Source of the DNA: Chromatiales bacterium
GTDB lineage: Bacteria; Pseudomonadota; Gammaproteobacteria; Thiohalomonadales; Thiohalomonadaceae
Direction: 5' to 3'
Length of the DNA stretch: 64,000 nt
Assembly (NCBI GenBank): GCA_029879245.1
Contig: JAOUQQ010000001.1
Coordinates: 31,723-95,722 of the forward strand
Numbering within the stretch: the stretch's first letter is position 1; the number at the start of each line of letters is the position of its first letter. The notes beneath the pieces were generated by a model. That model was not told where the DNA came from. It saw nothing but the letters and a program-made list of their open reading frames with translations, and ran no database searches. Positions 14,982 to 23,252 of this stretch are shown piece by piece. Both the position numbers and the translations under genes were made by a program.

Positions 14982-15809
14982 ATGATGAGATACCTTACCC
15001 TTCCCACCTGGTCGTTATTGGCGCTACTCCTCTGCTTATCCATTAGCGTCAGCGCACAGCCACCCTATTGGCCACCCTATCCATACTATCCAACATCTCG
15101 TACGGCGGCTGAACCCGCGGAGCATGTATCCACAAGCCCGGCCGAAACAGCAGAGCACAACGCAACAAGTCGTGACGAGTGGGAACTTGAACGAGAGATC
15201 CGCACCGCCATCCATCAGGGCAATTTCGCCGAAGCCTATTATCTGTGGCGCCCTCGTGCCGAAGGTGGCAATGCCGATGCCCAGTATGGCATTGGCTGGA
15301 TGTACCACAACGGATACGGCCTTGCGATCGATGATGCCACCGCGGTCAAATGGTGGGAGTTGGCAGCAAAACAGGGGCATACCGACGCTATCTTTGCCCT
15401 GGGTATGCTCTATAGCCTGGGTGAAGGGGAGGTCCGACGCGACATGTCTCTTGCCGTTGCCTATTACTACCAGGCGAGCCTCAGCGGACATGAAGACGCT
15501 CGAATGCTGCTACGTACCCTGATGGCCGAAGGTGACACAGCCGCCCGAGACCTGATGCAACAACTACTTCAGGATGGAAAGGTTGCAGAAATTACCCCTC
15601 CTGCCGCCGTTGTTCGACCCAAGGCAAATGTACGCCGGGGGCCAGGAACCCAGCACAAGGTGCTCACCACACTAACCGAAGGGCACCTACTGATGCCCCT
15701 TAGACGGGAGGGACGCTGGTTACTGGTGGGTATAAAGGGAGAGGGTTTTACCGGTTGGATTCACGATAATCTGACAGGCCGCGATTTTCTCAGCGATCCC
15801 ATGGACTAA
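14982..15809 (+). CDS. Secreted Sel1-repeat protein with C-terminal SH3-like domain
   Basis: The 275-residue product starts with a signal peptide (cleavage near SAQ, residue 26) and a Pro/Tyr-rich stretch. Two to three Sel1-like repeats follow at about residues 90-165 (GNADAQYGIGWMYHNGYG, GHTDAIFALGMLYSLGEG). A bacterial SH3 domain lies at about 205-270 (ANVRRGPGTQHKVLTTLTEG, GFTGWIHDNLTG). Such proteins work in the periplasm in protein-protein contacts or murein binding. It is tail-to-tail with the lytic transglycosylase with no gap between stop codons. The partner protein is unknown. Confidence 0.85.
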   Translation: MMRYLTLPTWSLLALLLCLSISVSAQPPYWPPYPYYPTSRTAAEPAEHVSTSPAETAEHNATSRDEWELEREIRTAIHQGNFAEAYYLWRPRAEGGNADAQYGIGWMYHNGYGLAIDDATAVKWWELAAKQGHTDAIFALGMLYSLGEGEVRRDMSLAVAYYYQASLSGHEDARMLLRTLMAEGDTAARDLMQQLLQDGKVAEITPPAAVVRPKANVRRGPGTQHKVLTTLTEGHLLMPLRREGRWLLVGIKGEGFTGWIHDNLTGRDFLSDPMD

Positions 15810-16421
15810 TCAGGAAGAGTCGTCCTCGGTAGCGAGCAATTTACTTATCCCGCGCAGCCGACTGCGCGGCTTGGGGTCGGCGGAGTCCATCAGACCCCGA
15901 ATCCGCTTCACATAACCCCGCGTCTCTTCCGGGGCCTGAGGGGCTACCTGCTCCCACGACTCCACCGGCTCCGGGGTGCGCTGATAGGCACGCCGCATCC
16001 GTACATACCCGGCATTATAGCTGGCAAAGGCAAGATAAAGTCTGTCCTGATCCGAGGGCAATTCCCACTTACGGTAGATGGTGCGGTCGTAGTAGATACC
16101 CGCCGCAATGTTCCAGCGCGGCTCTCTCAGATCGGCAAAGTTGGGATTCAACTCCTGTATCTCCGCAAAGGTACGGGGGAGGATCTGCATCAAACCCACC
16201 GCCCCACGGTGACTCTTCACATCGGGATTCAGGTTAGACTCTGCTATTGCCTGCGCCTTAAACCAGTGCCAATCATAATAGGGGCCAAAGTATCGTTTGG
16301 TGTATTTGCGAAAATGACCGTCATAATCGCTACTCCAGCGACTGTGCTGCACCGGCAGCTCCTCATCCGCCCACGCGGGTAGAGAGAGAGAGAACAGAAG
16401 CAGTGCTAACAGAGAACGCAT
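15810..16421 (-). CDS. Lytic transglycosylase, SLT domain (periplasmic)
   Basis: The 203-residue product has a signal peptide (MRSLLALLLFSLSLPAWA) and a single Slt-type lysozyme fold. AIAESNLNP carries the probable catalytic Glu (about residue 63), followed by GAVGLMQILPRT, ELREPRWNIAAG-type helices and AFASYNAGYVRMRRA. Such enzymes cleave murein with formation of 1,6-anhydromuramic acid. The start ATG overlaps the stop of the upstream DUF350 gene by one base (TGATG), so the two form an operon. It is shorter than MltC or Slt70 and resembles MltF/EmtA-like single-domain enzymes. Confidence 0.9.
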   Translation of the reverse strand: MRSLLALLLFSLSLPAWADEELPVQHSRWSSDYDGHFRKYTKRYFGPYYDWHWFKAQAIAESNLNPDVKSHRGAVGLMQILPRTFAEIQELNPNFADLREPRWNIAAGIYYDRTIYRKWELPSDQDRLYLAFASYNAGYVRMRRAYQRTPEPVESWEQVAPQAPEETRGYVKRIRGLMDSADPKPRSRLRGISKLLATEDDSS

Positions 16422-16651
16422 CAGTTCAGACCGAGTCCTATCACCAGCCCCTGAGCCACACCGATACCGATAAAGATCCCCATTATCATCAGCCCCACTG
16501 CAATATTGCCGTTACGCAACTCCTCGCTAATGTTAAAACAGACAATATGATTGAAGATCTTGCACCCCAGCCACATAAAGAAGAGGGTCATAAACCCACC
16601 CATAGCGGCATAGAGAAAATTAAGAATAATTGGGTCAACGGTCTGTAACAT
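16421..16651 (-). CDS. DUF350-family small inner-membrane protein
   Basis: A 76-residue protein with two transmembrane helices (about residues 8-32 and 48-73). Between them is a short polar loop with SEELRNGNIAVGLMIMGIFIGIGV, the DUF350 (YjfL-like) signature. Full-length family members often have four helices; this is a half-size form. The function of the family is not known. It is the first gene of a two-gene operon with the lytic transglycosylase, whose ATG overlaps its stop codon. Confidence 0.75.
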   Translation of the reverse strand: MLQTVDPIILNFLYAAMGGFMTLFFMWLGCKIFNHIVCFNISEELRNGNIAVGLMIMGIFIGIGVAQGLVIGLGLN

Positions 16652-16717
16652 GGCTCCCCCCGGTTCGTTATCGTTATCTGCCGAACCTCCGACTATAGCG
16701 CGAATTCTCCCTCGCTG

Positions 16718-17749
16718 TTAACCACTGGCCACCTCGACATGGCTACGTTCAAAAGCTCGCCGACGTGGGTAGAAGAGCCGTTCACCATCAGCCCCCGCTT
16801 CCATCAAGGCCCGCTCCAGAGTCACATTGAAGCTATCACTGCCGGCCCAGTAGACGTCCCAGTTGAGCAGATCTTCAATCTCATTACAGATCGCCACCAC
16901 CGCAACACCCGCCTGTGCCACATCATTCTCATCAGCTCGGGCTGTGAGGGGAAGAAATTTGTAGTCATCCAGCGCTTCGCCCCAGGACCGACAGAAATTC
17001 TCCATATAGTGCTCTCCCTCATGCGCCAACCAGATAAAACGGATCGGCTGCCCGAGATCGAGGTTGATAGCATGCTCAATAATACTCTTCATCGGTGCCA
17101 GTTCGTGCCCCTGAGCTACCACCAGCAGCGGACGTGGCGAGTCATCATCCAGGGTCATCTCGCCGAACGGGCCATCTAATTCGATCTCAGCTCCACGGCG
17201 CAGGCCATCGAAGATCTGTCTCACCATCGGATTTTCGCCGTCGTAGGGAATATGAAACTGCAACAGTGAACCGTTGCAGGGACAGCTGCCGATACTGGCA
17301 TCCAGCGCCCCCACACCCGGGAGGGTCAACTGTACATGCTGCCCCGCAAGAAAGCGTAGCGGTTGGGTGCGCGGGGTCTTGAGATGAACGATGCGTAGAC
17401 ACTCACTCGCTCCCTCAATCTTGTGTATCCGTGTTATGACCCGCTGGCGCGGGATATCGCGAGGGGATTTAGCCTCACCCGCCTCGATCACCAGGTCACC
17501 TGCGGCGTGGGCGCTACAGAGCAGGAACATCCCCTGTGCCTTTTCGCTCACTGTAAAGCTAAAATCGTGGTGCTCCTCATGTCCCAACTGCCCCTCAAGC
17601 AGACGGGCATGGCACTCCCCGCAGTTACCGCTGGCACAGCTAAAGTCGATATTGAGACCGGAGCGCAGCGCCGCCTCGAGCAGAGTCTCCTCCTCAACGG
17701 CATGAAATTGATGGCCACTGGGTAAAACGGTAATGCGGTACTCACTCAC
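16718..17749 (-). CDS. 2Fe-2S ferredoxin / FAD oxidoreductase fusion (ferredoxin-NAD(P) reductase-like)
   Basis: The 343-residue protein starts with a plant-type [2Fe-2S] domain: Cys at FSCASGNCGECHARLLEGQ and the fourth at FLLCSAHA (residues about 38-78). An FAD-binding barrel follows (HIVHLKTP...LAGQHVQLTLPG) and then an NAD(P)-binding-like lobe (LLVVAQGHELAPMKSIIEH). This is the layout of CDP-6-deoxyglucoseen reductase-like and phenol-hydroxylase reductase enzymes that move electrons from NAD(P)H to a partner oxygenase or Fe-S protein. The usual RxYS FAD motif is altered to ASIGSC. It starts with GTG eight bases after the upstream small gene, and no oxygenase partner is adjacent. Physiological partner unknown. 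Confidence 0.8.
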   Translation of the reverse strand: MSEYRITVLPSGHQFHAVEEETLLEAALRSGLNIDFSCASGNCGECHARLLEGQLGHEEHHDFSFTVSEKAQGMFLLCSAHAAGDLVIEAGEAKSPRDIPRQRVITRIHKIEGASECLRIVHLKTPRTQPLRFLAGQHVQLTLPGVGALDASIGSCPCNGSLLQFHIPYDGENPMVRQIFDGLRRGAEIELDGPFGEMTLDDDSPRPLLVVAQGHELAPMKSIIEHAINLDLGQPIRFIWLAHEGEHYMENFCRSWGEALDDYKFLPLTARADENDVAQAGVAVVAICNEIEDLLNWDVYWAGSDSFNVTLERALMEAGADGERLFYPRRRAFERSHVEVASG

Positions 17750-17757
17750 GGGGAAAC

Positions 17758-18189
17758 CTACGACTCCAGCTTGTCGAGCAGCCAGCTGTTAATCACCATA
17801 ATCATCTGCTTCTGCTCATCGGTCGCCCCGCGGTTGAGATCCCCCATCAACTGTGCCAGTTCCTCAATACAACCGCGATACTTCTTCAACTGTGCCTCGG
17901 CCACACCAAGGGCGACATCGCGTTTATGTAGTCGAATCTCCAGCTCCTCACTCTCCGGCATCACCCGCTCACGCACCCGACGAGCAAAGGCAGCACCACG
18001 AATCAATTTGACCCGCTCGACCATCATATCCTCGTCCAGCGCCATCGTCGGATAGTGCTGGCGCAACTCATCAAGGTCGACCTCACCCTCAAAGGTATGG
18101 AGTTCGCCACTGCGGATCATCTGTTGCAGGTCGTGGCGATCAATGCCAAGAATATGTGCCGCCCTGGCGATACCAACACGATGTCCCAT
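17758..18189 (-). CDS. Conserved protein with N-terminal helix-turn-helix-like segment
   Basis: A 143-residue soluble protein. Residues 5-40 (GIARAAHILGIDRHDLQQMIRSGEL) look like an excisionase/MerR-type DNA-binding helix-turn-helix. The rest is helical and rich in Glu, Arg and Leu (about 55-143), which may form a coiled coil. The ATG at 18189 has a strong GGAGGAG upstream. It is the leader gene of an operon with the [2Fe-2S]/FAD reductase (8-base gap). The HTH reading is by eye and the family is not recognised. It could equally be a redox partner or chaperone for the reductase. Confidence 0.6.
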   Translation of the reverse strand: MGHRVGIARAAHILGIDRHDLQQMIRSGELHTFEGEVDLDELRQHYPTMALDEDMMVERVKLIRGAAFARRVRERVMPESEELEIRLHKRDVALGVAEAQLKKYRGCIEELAQLMGDLNRGATDEQKQMIMVINSWLLDKLES

Positions 18190-18270
18190 CTACTTCTCCT
18201 CCCGTCTACCAAGCGAGAACCATCTGCTCATACCAATAACATAGTGCAAATATCAGTTATTTGAAGGGGG

Positions 18271-18303
18271 GCTAGAAAAGAAAACGCCCCGTGGAGGGGC
18301 GTT
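18271..18303 (-). terminator. Terminator after the GNAT-HDAC gene
   Basis: An eight-bp stem (18283-18290 with 18296-18303, loop GTGGA) is followed on the minus strand by a T-rich tract. It is about 100 bases beyond the stop codon; the bases between (18304-18399) contain only a short GGGG/CCCC hairpin. Confidence 0.8.
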
Positions 18304-18399
18304 GAATAAATCCCAAAAACATAGTGAATACTTACTTACCAATTCGGGGCAGTAAACCCCAAGCTATTACAGTACATACAGTGCTCACTCTTGTAGCCT

Positions 18400-20136
18400 C
18401 TACTGATTACGCCCCTCCCATAGTCCGGTTAAAAAGGCGAGGGCATTCTTGCCGAGCACCGAGCAGTCGTAGCCACCCTCCTGGACCACCAGCGTCGGAT
18501 AGCGCAGCGCGCCCAGGCGCCGGCCGTTTGCATAAAAGTCCTCACCGAGCAGATTCCAGCTACCGGAAGGGTCGTTTTGTGCGGTATCGAGGCCGAGGGC
18601 AATGACCAGCACATCGGGCCGGTATTTACGTATCCTGCTGACTGCCCTGTCGAGCGTCCTGGCATAGGCCACCCCATCGATACCCCTCGGCATCGGGAGA
18701 TTGAGATTGAACCCACTCCCCTCCCCTTCGCCGTGCTCCTCGCGGTAGCCGCTGAAGTAGGGGTACTCGTAGGCGGGGTCCGCATGAATCGAGACCGTTA
18801 GCACATCGCTGCGCCGGTAGAAGATCTCCTGCTGGCCATTGCCGTGGTGGTAATCGAGATCCAGTATTGCGATCCGCCCGTAGCGGGAGAGGTAATTGGC
18901 GGCGATGGCGGTAGAGTTGAAATAGCAGTAGCCGCCGAACGAGTCGTGCCCGGCATGATGACCGGGAGGGCGGACCAGCGCATAGGCGAACTGTCTGCCG
19001 TTTTCAATCGCCTGGGCGCAACTCATGGCCGCATCGACGGCGTCACGGGCGGCGAGATAGGCATTGCGATTGATCGGGCTGTAGACATCGATGCAGTAGT
19101 AGCCGGCGTGCGATGGGACATTGCGCGGCTTGCCGATATTTTTCCGGATCGGGAATACATCGGGAAAGAGCGACTTTTCCGGGTCGATCTGCTGGGCGAC
19201 CTCGCGAAAGTAGTTGACGAAGCGCCGGTCGTGCACCGCAAGGATATGGCGCTCACTGAAGTGACGCAGCGGGATCCTCGCAAACAACTCCGTCTTGTCC
19301 AGCTCGCTCTTGATGACACTGACCCGCACCGGCAACTCCGCATACCCGTGGTCCTTGATGTGATGGATATCGTGACGATCGGTGACACAGAGCGCGATCT
19401 TCTCGTCATCCGGTACCGCCGGAAAGTGGCGTGGCTTGCGTTTCTTCACATAGACATAGGGTCTGATCGCAACCGGATCGTCGGCAAAGGAGTTAACAAC
19501 CTCGTCGATCAGCGCCGACGACATGGTCTTTTTGTATTTGCGCTGCAAAACCGCGCTGGCGATCTGCTGTGCCCGCTCCTGCTCCAGACTTGCACCACGT
19601 TCCAGGTCATCCACCATCATAAAATAGGCGTTGCCGGCATTGGCCTTACGCGGCCGTTCATAGAGCGTACCGGACACGGGACGCGCACCCATCCTCTCGT
19701 AAAAACGCAGACGCGAGCGGTTCGCCTTGAGAGTCTGGGGCTCCGGATTGTACTGGGGCAGGTCGGTAAGACACTCGAATATCAGCCATTCAAAACCGAG
19801 GCTGACACACTCCTCCTGCACCCGTCGATAGAGCGCCGCCCCGACACCGCCCCCCTTACTGGTATTTGAGAGGGCAATGAGGTCCAGAAAACCAAAGCGC
19901 AGATTGGGCTCGGCAGAGAAGAGGGCGAAGCCCTTGACCCGTCCCTTGCTGTCGTCACAGACGAACAGCACGGTGCGGAATTTGAACTTCATCGGATTGA
20001 GCAGTTTCTCCGGGATTTCGCGGATTTTATAATCGGCGACATCCTTAAACTGCTCGCGAATAATCACCTGCGACTGCTCAATGGCCTGCCGGTTGATCGG
20101 CAGCAACGCATCATGGACCCGGCGGATACGGAACAT
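18400..20136 (-). CDS. Fusion of GNAT acetyltransferase and histone-deacetylase-family amidohydrolase
   Basis: This 578-residue protein joins two domains with opposite chemistry. Residues about 1-190 are a GNAT-like acetyltransferase (GFLDLIALSNTSKGGGVGAALYRRVQEE resembles the acetyl-CoA loop, with RLRFYERMGARPV later). Residues about 225-575 are a class II HDAC/acetylpolyamine-amidohydrolase fold: LVRPPGHHAGHD, GGYCYFNSTAIAA, LDLDYHHGNGQQEIF (Zn ligands) and ALGLDTAQND, ending with the catalytic-loop EGGYD. The HDAC metal-binding residues appear complete. Likely substrates are acetylated polyamines or protein lysines. It is monocistronic between its own terminator and a divergent gap. speD elsewhere in the window makes polyamine metabolism plausible, but that link is inference. 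Confidence 0.85.
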   Translation of the reverse strand: MFRIRRVHDALLPINRQAIEQSQVIIREQFKDVADYKIREIPEKLLNPMKFKFRTVLFVCDDSKGRVKGFALFSAEPNLRFGFLDLIALSNTSKGGGVGAALYRRVQEECVSLGFEWLIFECLTDLPQYNPEPQTLKANRSRLRFYERMGARPVSGTLYERPRKANAGNAYFMMVDDLERGASLEQERAQQIASAVLQRKYKKTMSSALIDEVVNSFADDPVAIRPYVYVKKRKPRHFPAVPDDEKIALCVTDRHDIHHIKDHGYAELPVRVSVIKSELDKTELFARIPLRHFSERHILAVHDRRFVNYFREVAQQIDPEKSLFPDVFPIRKNIGKPRNVPSHAGYYCIDVYSPINRNAYLAARDAVDAAMSCAQAIENGRQFAYALVRPPGHHAGHDSFGGYCYFNSTAIAANYLSRYGRIAILDLDYHHGNGQQEIFYRRSDVLTVSIHADPAYEYPYFSGYREEHGEGEGSGFNLNLPMPRGIDGVAYARTLDRAVSRIRKYRPDVLVIALGLDTAQNDPSGSWNLLGEDFYANGRRLGALRYPTLVVQEGGYDCSVLGKNALAFLTGLWEGRNQ

Positions 20137-20302
20137 TATGGGAGTCTCTGATTCATCTCTGTTTTGTTATGAGACATTTTCATACACTAAAATTGCCATC
20201 CCTCACTAGATTGAAAAACCCATCGACGCAACAGAGGAAAATCATTTCATATCACTCTCTTATCCCCGCCTGGATAGTAAACCGCGAGGAGAGAATATCA
20301 AA

Positions 20303-20333
20303 TGAGACATGCCCCTTTACGGGGCATGTCTCA
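20303..20333 (-). terminator. Strong hairpin, probable terminator of the 20359-20643 gene
   Basis: A 13-bp perfect stem (20303-20315 with 20321-20333, loop TTTAC). On the minus strand it is followed by a short TTTGATATT stretch rather than a long U-tract. It lies 26 bases after the stop codon. Confidence 0.65.
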
Positions 20334-20358
20334 CAGTGCGATGCTGCTCCACCGAATT

Positions 20359-20643
20359 TTACTCATCGACCCAGCCCTGCAGCGCTTCAATAAGCTGCTT
20401 TGCCTGATCGGCACTGGAGATGTTGAACTTCGACTTCTGCTGATACTCGCCGTTGCGCTTCTGGTAGCGACGGATGGTGTACTTGTCCTTGCCGTACTCC
20501 TCTTTGGCTCGATCCCAATCCTGATAGCGATAGATAATAGTCGACCACGCCCCCTTGGAGAGCACCTTCTTATCCAGCTCCTTGGTGGTCTCAATGCCAT
20601 CCTCGGTATAAGAGATGGTCAACTCATCAATTGTCTCGGCCAC
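20359..20643 (-). CDS. Small conserved protein, function unknown
   Basis: A 94-residue soluble, charged protein (Lys/Glu/Tyr-rich). The C-terminal half, KYTIRRYQKRNGEYQQKSKF followed by NISSADQAKQLIEALQGW, resembles in outline the single-stranded nucleic-acid-binding PC4/p15 fold (beta-strands with basic residues followed by a helix), but this is only a visual resemblance. The GTG start is supported by AGGAG seven bases upstream. It is downstream of the JAMM protease and the E1-like gene on the same strand, with a gap of 78 bases, so it may belong to that cluster. Confidence 0.65.
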   Translation of the reverse strand: MAETIDELTISYTEDGIETTKELDKKVLSKGAWSTIIYRYQDWDRAKEEYGKDKYTIRRYQKRNGEYQQKSKFNISSADQAKQLIEALQGWVDE

Positions 20644-20721
20644 GGTGTTACTCCTGCATAGTTGTTCGTAGATAGTGGGGCGATTCTAACCCGCTCTGAC
20701 TCTGGTGCAAGTGAATTCACT

Positions 20722-21129
20722 CTATGCGACCTCCAGATCCACCCTCTCCACCACTCCATCGTGCAGACGAAAGCCACGCATCTCCAGCACCCCCTCAATA
20801 TTAAGCGAGATAATAAGATAGAGCGCCTCGGGATAGGCCGCCTCGGCCAGGTCACGTGCAGAAGGTTCTGCCGGGGCGTGGGGGTGGGAGTGGTAGATGG
20901 CGAAGAGCTCCTCGCCTGACTCGCGCATCCGCCTCATCGCCTCAATCTGCGCCGCCGGATCCATGGTGAAGAGCTTCTCAGGCACATCGGCCACATTGGC
21001 GATGGGGTAGAGTGCTCCGGGTACTCCCCCCTTTGCCGAGATGAGCCCACACACCTCCTCCTCAGGGGAGTGCTGGGCGTGGGTGAGGACCTTGTTGACC
21101 AGGGTGATGGGGAGGGTGACTTGTGACAT
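20722..21129 (-). CDS. M67-family (JAMM/Mov34-MPN) metallopeptidase
   Basis: A 135-residue bacterial JAMM domain protein. The zinc motif is complete: an early Glu in EEEVCGLISA, then IYHSHPHAPAEPSARDL with the HxHP...SxxD ligands. Bacterial members cleave the C-terminus of ubiquitin-like sulfur carrier proteins (as Mec+ does to CysO), or remove such modifiers. The ATG at 21129 is preferred; an upstream TTG in frame would run into the preceding gene. It lies 11 bases after the stop of the E1-like gene, so the two are an operon, the classical pairing of an activating enzyme with its processing peptidase. No ThiS/MoaD-like carrier is adjacent. Confidence 0.92.
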   Translation of the reverse strand: MSQVTLPITLVNKVLTHAQHSPEEEVCGLISAKGGVPGALYPIANVADVPEKLFTMDPAAQIEAMRRMRESGEELFAIYHSHPHAPAEPSARDLAEAAYPEALYLIISLNIEGVLEMRGFRLHDGVVERVDLEVA

Positions 21130-21140
21130 CGTTTTTCTCT

Positions 21141-21890
21141 TTAACTGTTCTGACTGTGGCAACTACAGCCCGGGTCCTTCTTTAACCGCATACTCCGCCA
21201 CTCCATTGTCAGCGCATCCAGTAACAGCAGACGTCCATCAAGTGTATCGCCAATACCGAGCAACACCTTAAGCACCTCAGTCGCCTGAATGGTGCCGATG
21301 ATGCCGACCACGGGGGCGAGCACGCCATTTTCGCTGCAGGTCTGTGACAGCTCGCCCTCATCTTTATAGAGGCAGCGGTAGCAGGGACTGTCGGGACGCT
21401 CATTGTGGAATACCGAAACCTGCCCCTCCATGCGGATCGCCGCGCCGGAGACCAGCGGCTTTTTTGCCATCACGCAGGCGTCGTTGACGGCAAAGCGGGT
21501 GGCAAAATTGTCGCTGGCATCGACCACCACGTCGGCCTGTTCCACCTCCGCCAGCAATGCCTCACCCTCTAATTTCTGGTTGATGGCGATAACCCCAACT
21601 TCGGGGTTGAGAACCGCCAGGGTATCGCGCGCCGACTCCACCTTGGGACGCCCCAGGTCGTGGCTGCCGTGGAGAAGTTGGCGTTGCAGGTTGGAGAGGT
21701 CGACCGTATCAAAATCGACCAGCACCAGTTGCCCCACCCCGGCTGCGGCCAGGTACATCGCCACCGGCGAGCCGAGGCCGCCCGCACCGATAATCAGCAC
21801 GCGACTGTTGAGCAGCTTCTGCTGCCCCGTCACATCGACACCGGGCAGCATGATCTGGCGGCTGTAGCGCAGCAGTTGTTCGTCTTCCAA
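21141..21890 (-). CDS. moeB: E1-like adenylyltransferase of the MoeB/ThiF/HesA family
   Basis: The 249-residue enzyme activates the C-terminal Gly-Gly of a MoaD/ThiS-type sulfur carrier by adenylation. It shows the ATP-binding loop LIIGAGGLGSPVAMYLAAAGVG, the LVDFDTVDLSNLQRQ motif and the zinc-binding pairs CYRC and CSC near the end. The catalytic Arg and Asp positions appear intact. MoeB and ThiF cannot be separated by eye; the soe molybdoenzyme in this genome needs molybdopterin synthesis, which favours MoeB. A JAMM peptidase follows in the same operon. The start is a TTG at 21890 (LEDEQLLRYSRQI is the family N-terminus). Confidence 0.85.
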   Translation of the reverse strand: MEDEQLLRYSRQIMLPGVDVTGQQKLLNSRVLIIGAGGLGSPVAMYLAAAGVGQLVLVDFDTVDLSNLQRQLLHGSHDLGRPKVESARDTLAVLNPEVGVIAINQKLEGEALLAEVEQADVVVDASDNFATRFAVNDACVMAKKPLVSGAAIRMEGQVSVFHNERPDSPCYRCLYKDEGELSQTCSENGVLAPVVGIIGTIQATEVLKVLLGIGDTLDGRLLLLDALTMEWRSMRLKKDPGCSCHSQNS

Positions 21891-21941
21891 AGGTAATTTC
21901 CCGCCTGTCGATATTAGGCAGAGTGTACCCCAGTAACGGGA

Positions 21942-22349
21942 TTACAGGTAATTGCGCCAGTGCTCGGGGCGCTGGTCGCGACAGCCGTGGGGTAGTTTGC
22001 AGTAGCGGTTGATAAAGACCTGGCGATCGGCATATCCGCACTCGTCGATCCCCAGGTTGGCCCGCTCCACCTCTTCGGTGTAGTAGTAGAGGGCACGTTT
22101 GAGTTTAACGATAAGGCTGTTATCGAGGTGAAAGCCGAGGTCGATCAGCACATCTTCGATAAGGTTCAGGTTGAGCTGGGTAATGTCGTAACTGATCTGT
22201 AACAGGTAGGCGTTATCGGGGCGCAACTGATGGATCCCCTCCACGTCAGCCAGCAGCAGACTCGCCGACTGGGCCTGCTGCTGATCGGGGTGGAGGCGAC
22301 AGAAATGGATCTCCCGGTGTTTGAGCAGTTCGCTGCTTTCTCTCTCCAT
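21942..22349 (-). CDS. Conserved hypothetical protein
   Basis: A 135-residue soluble protein. The N-terminal half (HREIHFCRLHPDQQQAQSAS, YLLQISYDITQLNLNLIEDVL) looks like an alpha/beta domain that could hold an HMA-like beta-alpha-beta unit. The C-terminal half ends with a Cys-containing segment YCKLPHGCRDQRPEHWRNYL. I do not recognise the family. It lies between prmC (44 bases upstream) and moeB (51 bases downstream) on the same strand, so it probably belongs to the same transcript. Confidence 0.65.
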   Translation of the reverse strand: MERESSELLKHREIHFCRLHPDQQQAQSASLLLADVEGIHQLRPDNAYLLQISYDITQLNLNLIEDVLIDLGFHLDNSLIVKLKRALYYYTEEVERANLGIDECGYADRQVFINRYCKLPHGCRDQRPEHWRNYL

Positions 22350-22393
22350 GCCTCCATCCTAGCCCCCAGGGGGAATATTTCAAGCCGAACGGT

Positions 22394-23236
22394 TCACAAT
22401 CTCCCATCAGGGAGTCGTCCCAGTGAGACTCTGCCGTGGCCCTGCAGATCGGGCAACAATTCGACCGCCTCATATCCGGCCTCCCGCAGTAGAGCACAAA
22501 CCGCCTCCCCCTGATCAAAGCCGTGCTCCAGCAACAACCACCCGCCGAGTATAAGGTGTTTCGGTGCCCCATCGATAATGGTGCGAATATCGTCTAGCCC
22601 ATCTGCCCCTGAGGCGAGGGCGCTGCGCGGCTCAAATCGTACATCGCCCTGATTTAAGTGGGGGTCTGCCGATGCAATATAGGGGGGATTTGAGAGGATC
22701 AGATCGAACCGCTCTCCCGCCAGAGGCTCGAACCAGTCACCGAGCAGAAACTGCACATTGCCGATGCCGTTATCTTTACCGTTCTGCCGCGCCACCGCCA
22801 GCGCGGCCTCACTACGCTCCACCGCCACCACTTCACAACTGGGGCACTCCGCGGCAATGGCAAGGGCGATGGCGCCGCTACCTGTTCCAAGGTCGACCAC
22901 ACGGCCACCACCCGCGGGCAGGCGGGCCAGCGCCGCCTCCACCAGAAGTTCGGTCTCGGGGCGCGGGATAAGGGTATCAGGGGTTACCTTGAGAGAGAGC
23001 GTCCAGAAGCCGCGCTCACCCAGAAGATGGGCCACCGGTTCGCCCCTCTCTCGACGGGACAACAGCGTCTCAAACTGCTGCTCAGCCTCGCCACTCAGCT
23101 CCCTCTCCGGCCAGGTGTAGAGATAACTGCGCGACTCGCCTGTCGCTCTGCAAAGCAGCAGTTCTGCATCCACCCGCGGGGTATCGGTATGGCGTAGCCG
23201 CCTTACCGCTGCAACCAGTGCCTCATCAATGGTCAC
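22394..23236 (-). CDS. prmC: Peptide chain release factor N5-glutamine methyltransferase
   Basis: PrmC methylates the Gln of the GGQ motif in release factors RF1 and RF2. The 280-residue protein has an N-terminal helical domain, then TLIPRPETELLVEAAL, the SAM-binding motif VVDLGTGSGAIALAIA and the substrate-binding NPPYI near residue 185. The start is a GTG at 23236, 16 bases after ilvA. In most gammaproteobacteria prmC follows prfA; here prfA is not in the window and ilvA is the upstream neighbour, so the usual pair is broken. Confidence 0.95.
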   Translation of the reverse strand: MTIDEALVAAVRRLRHTDTPRVDAELLLCRATGESRSYLYTWPERELSGEAEQQFETLLSRRERGEPVAHLLGERGFWTLSLKVTPDTLIPRPETELLVEAALARLPAGGGRVVDLGTGSGAIALAIAAECPSCEVVAVERSEAALAVARQNGKDNGIGNVQFLLGDWFEPLAGERFDLILSNPPYIASADPHLNQGDVRFEPRSALASGADGLDDIRTIIDGAPKHLILGGWLLLEHGFDQGEAVCALLREAGYEAVELLPDLQGHGRVSLGRLPDGRL

Positions 23237-23252
23237 CGCTGTAACCAGTCAC

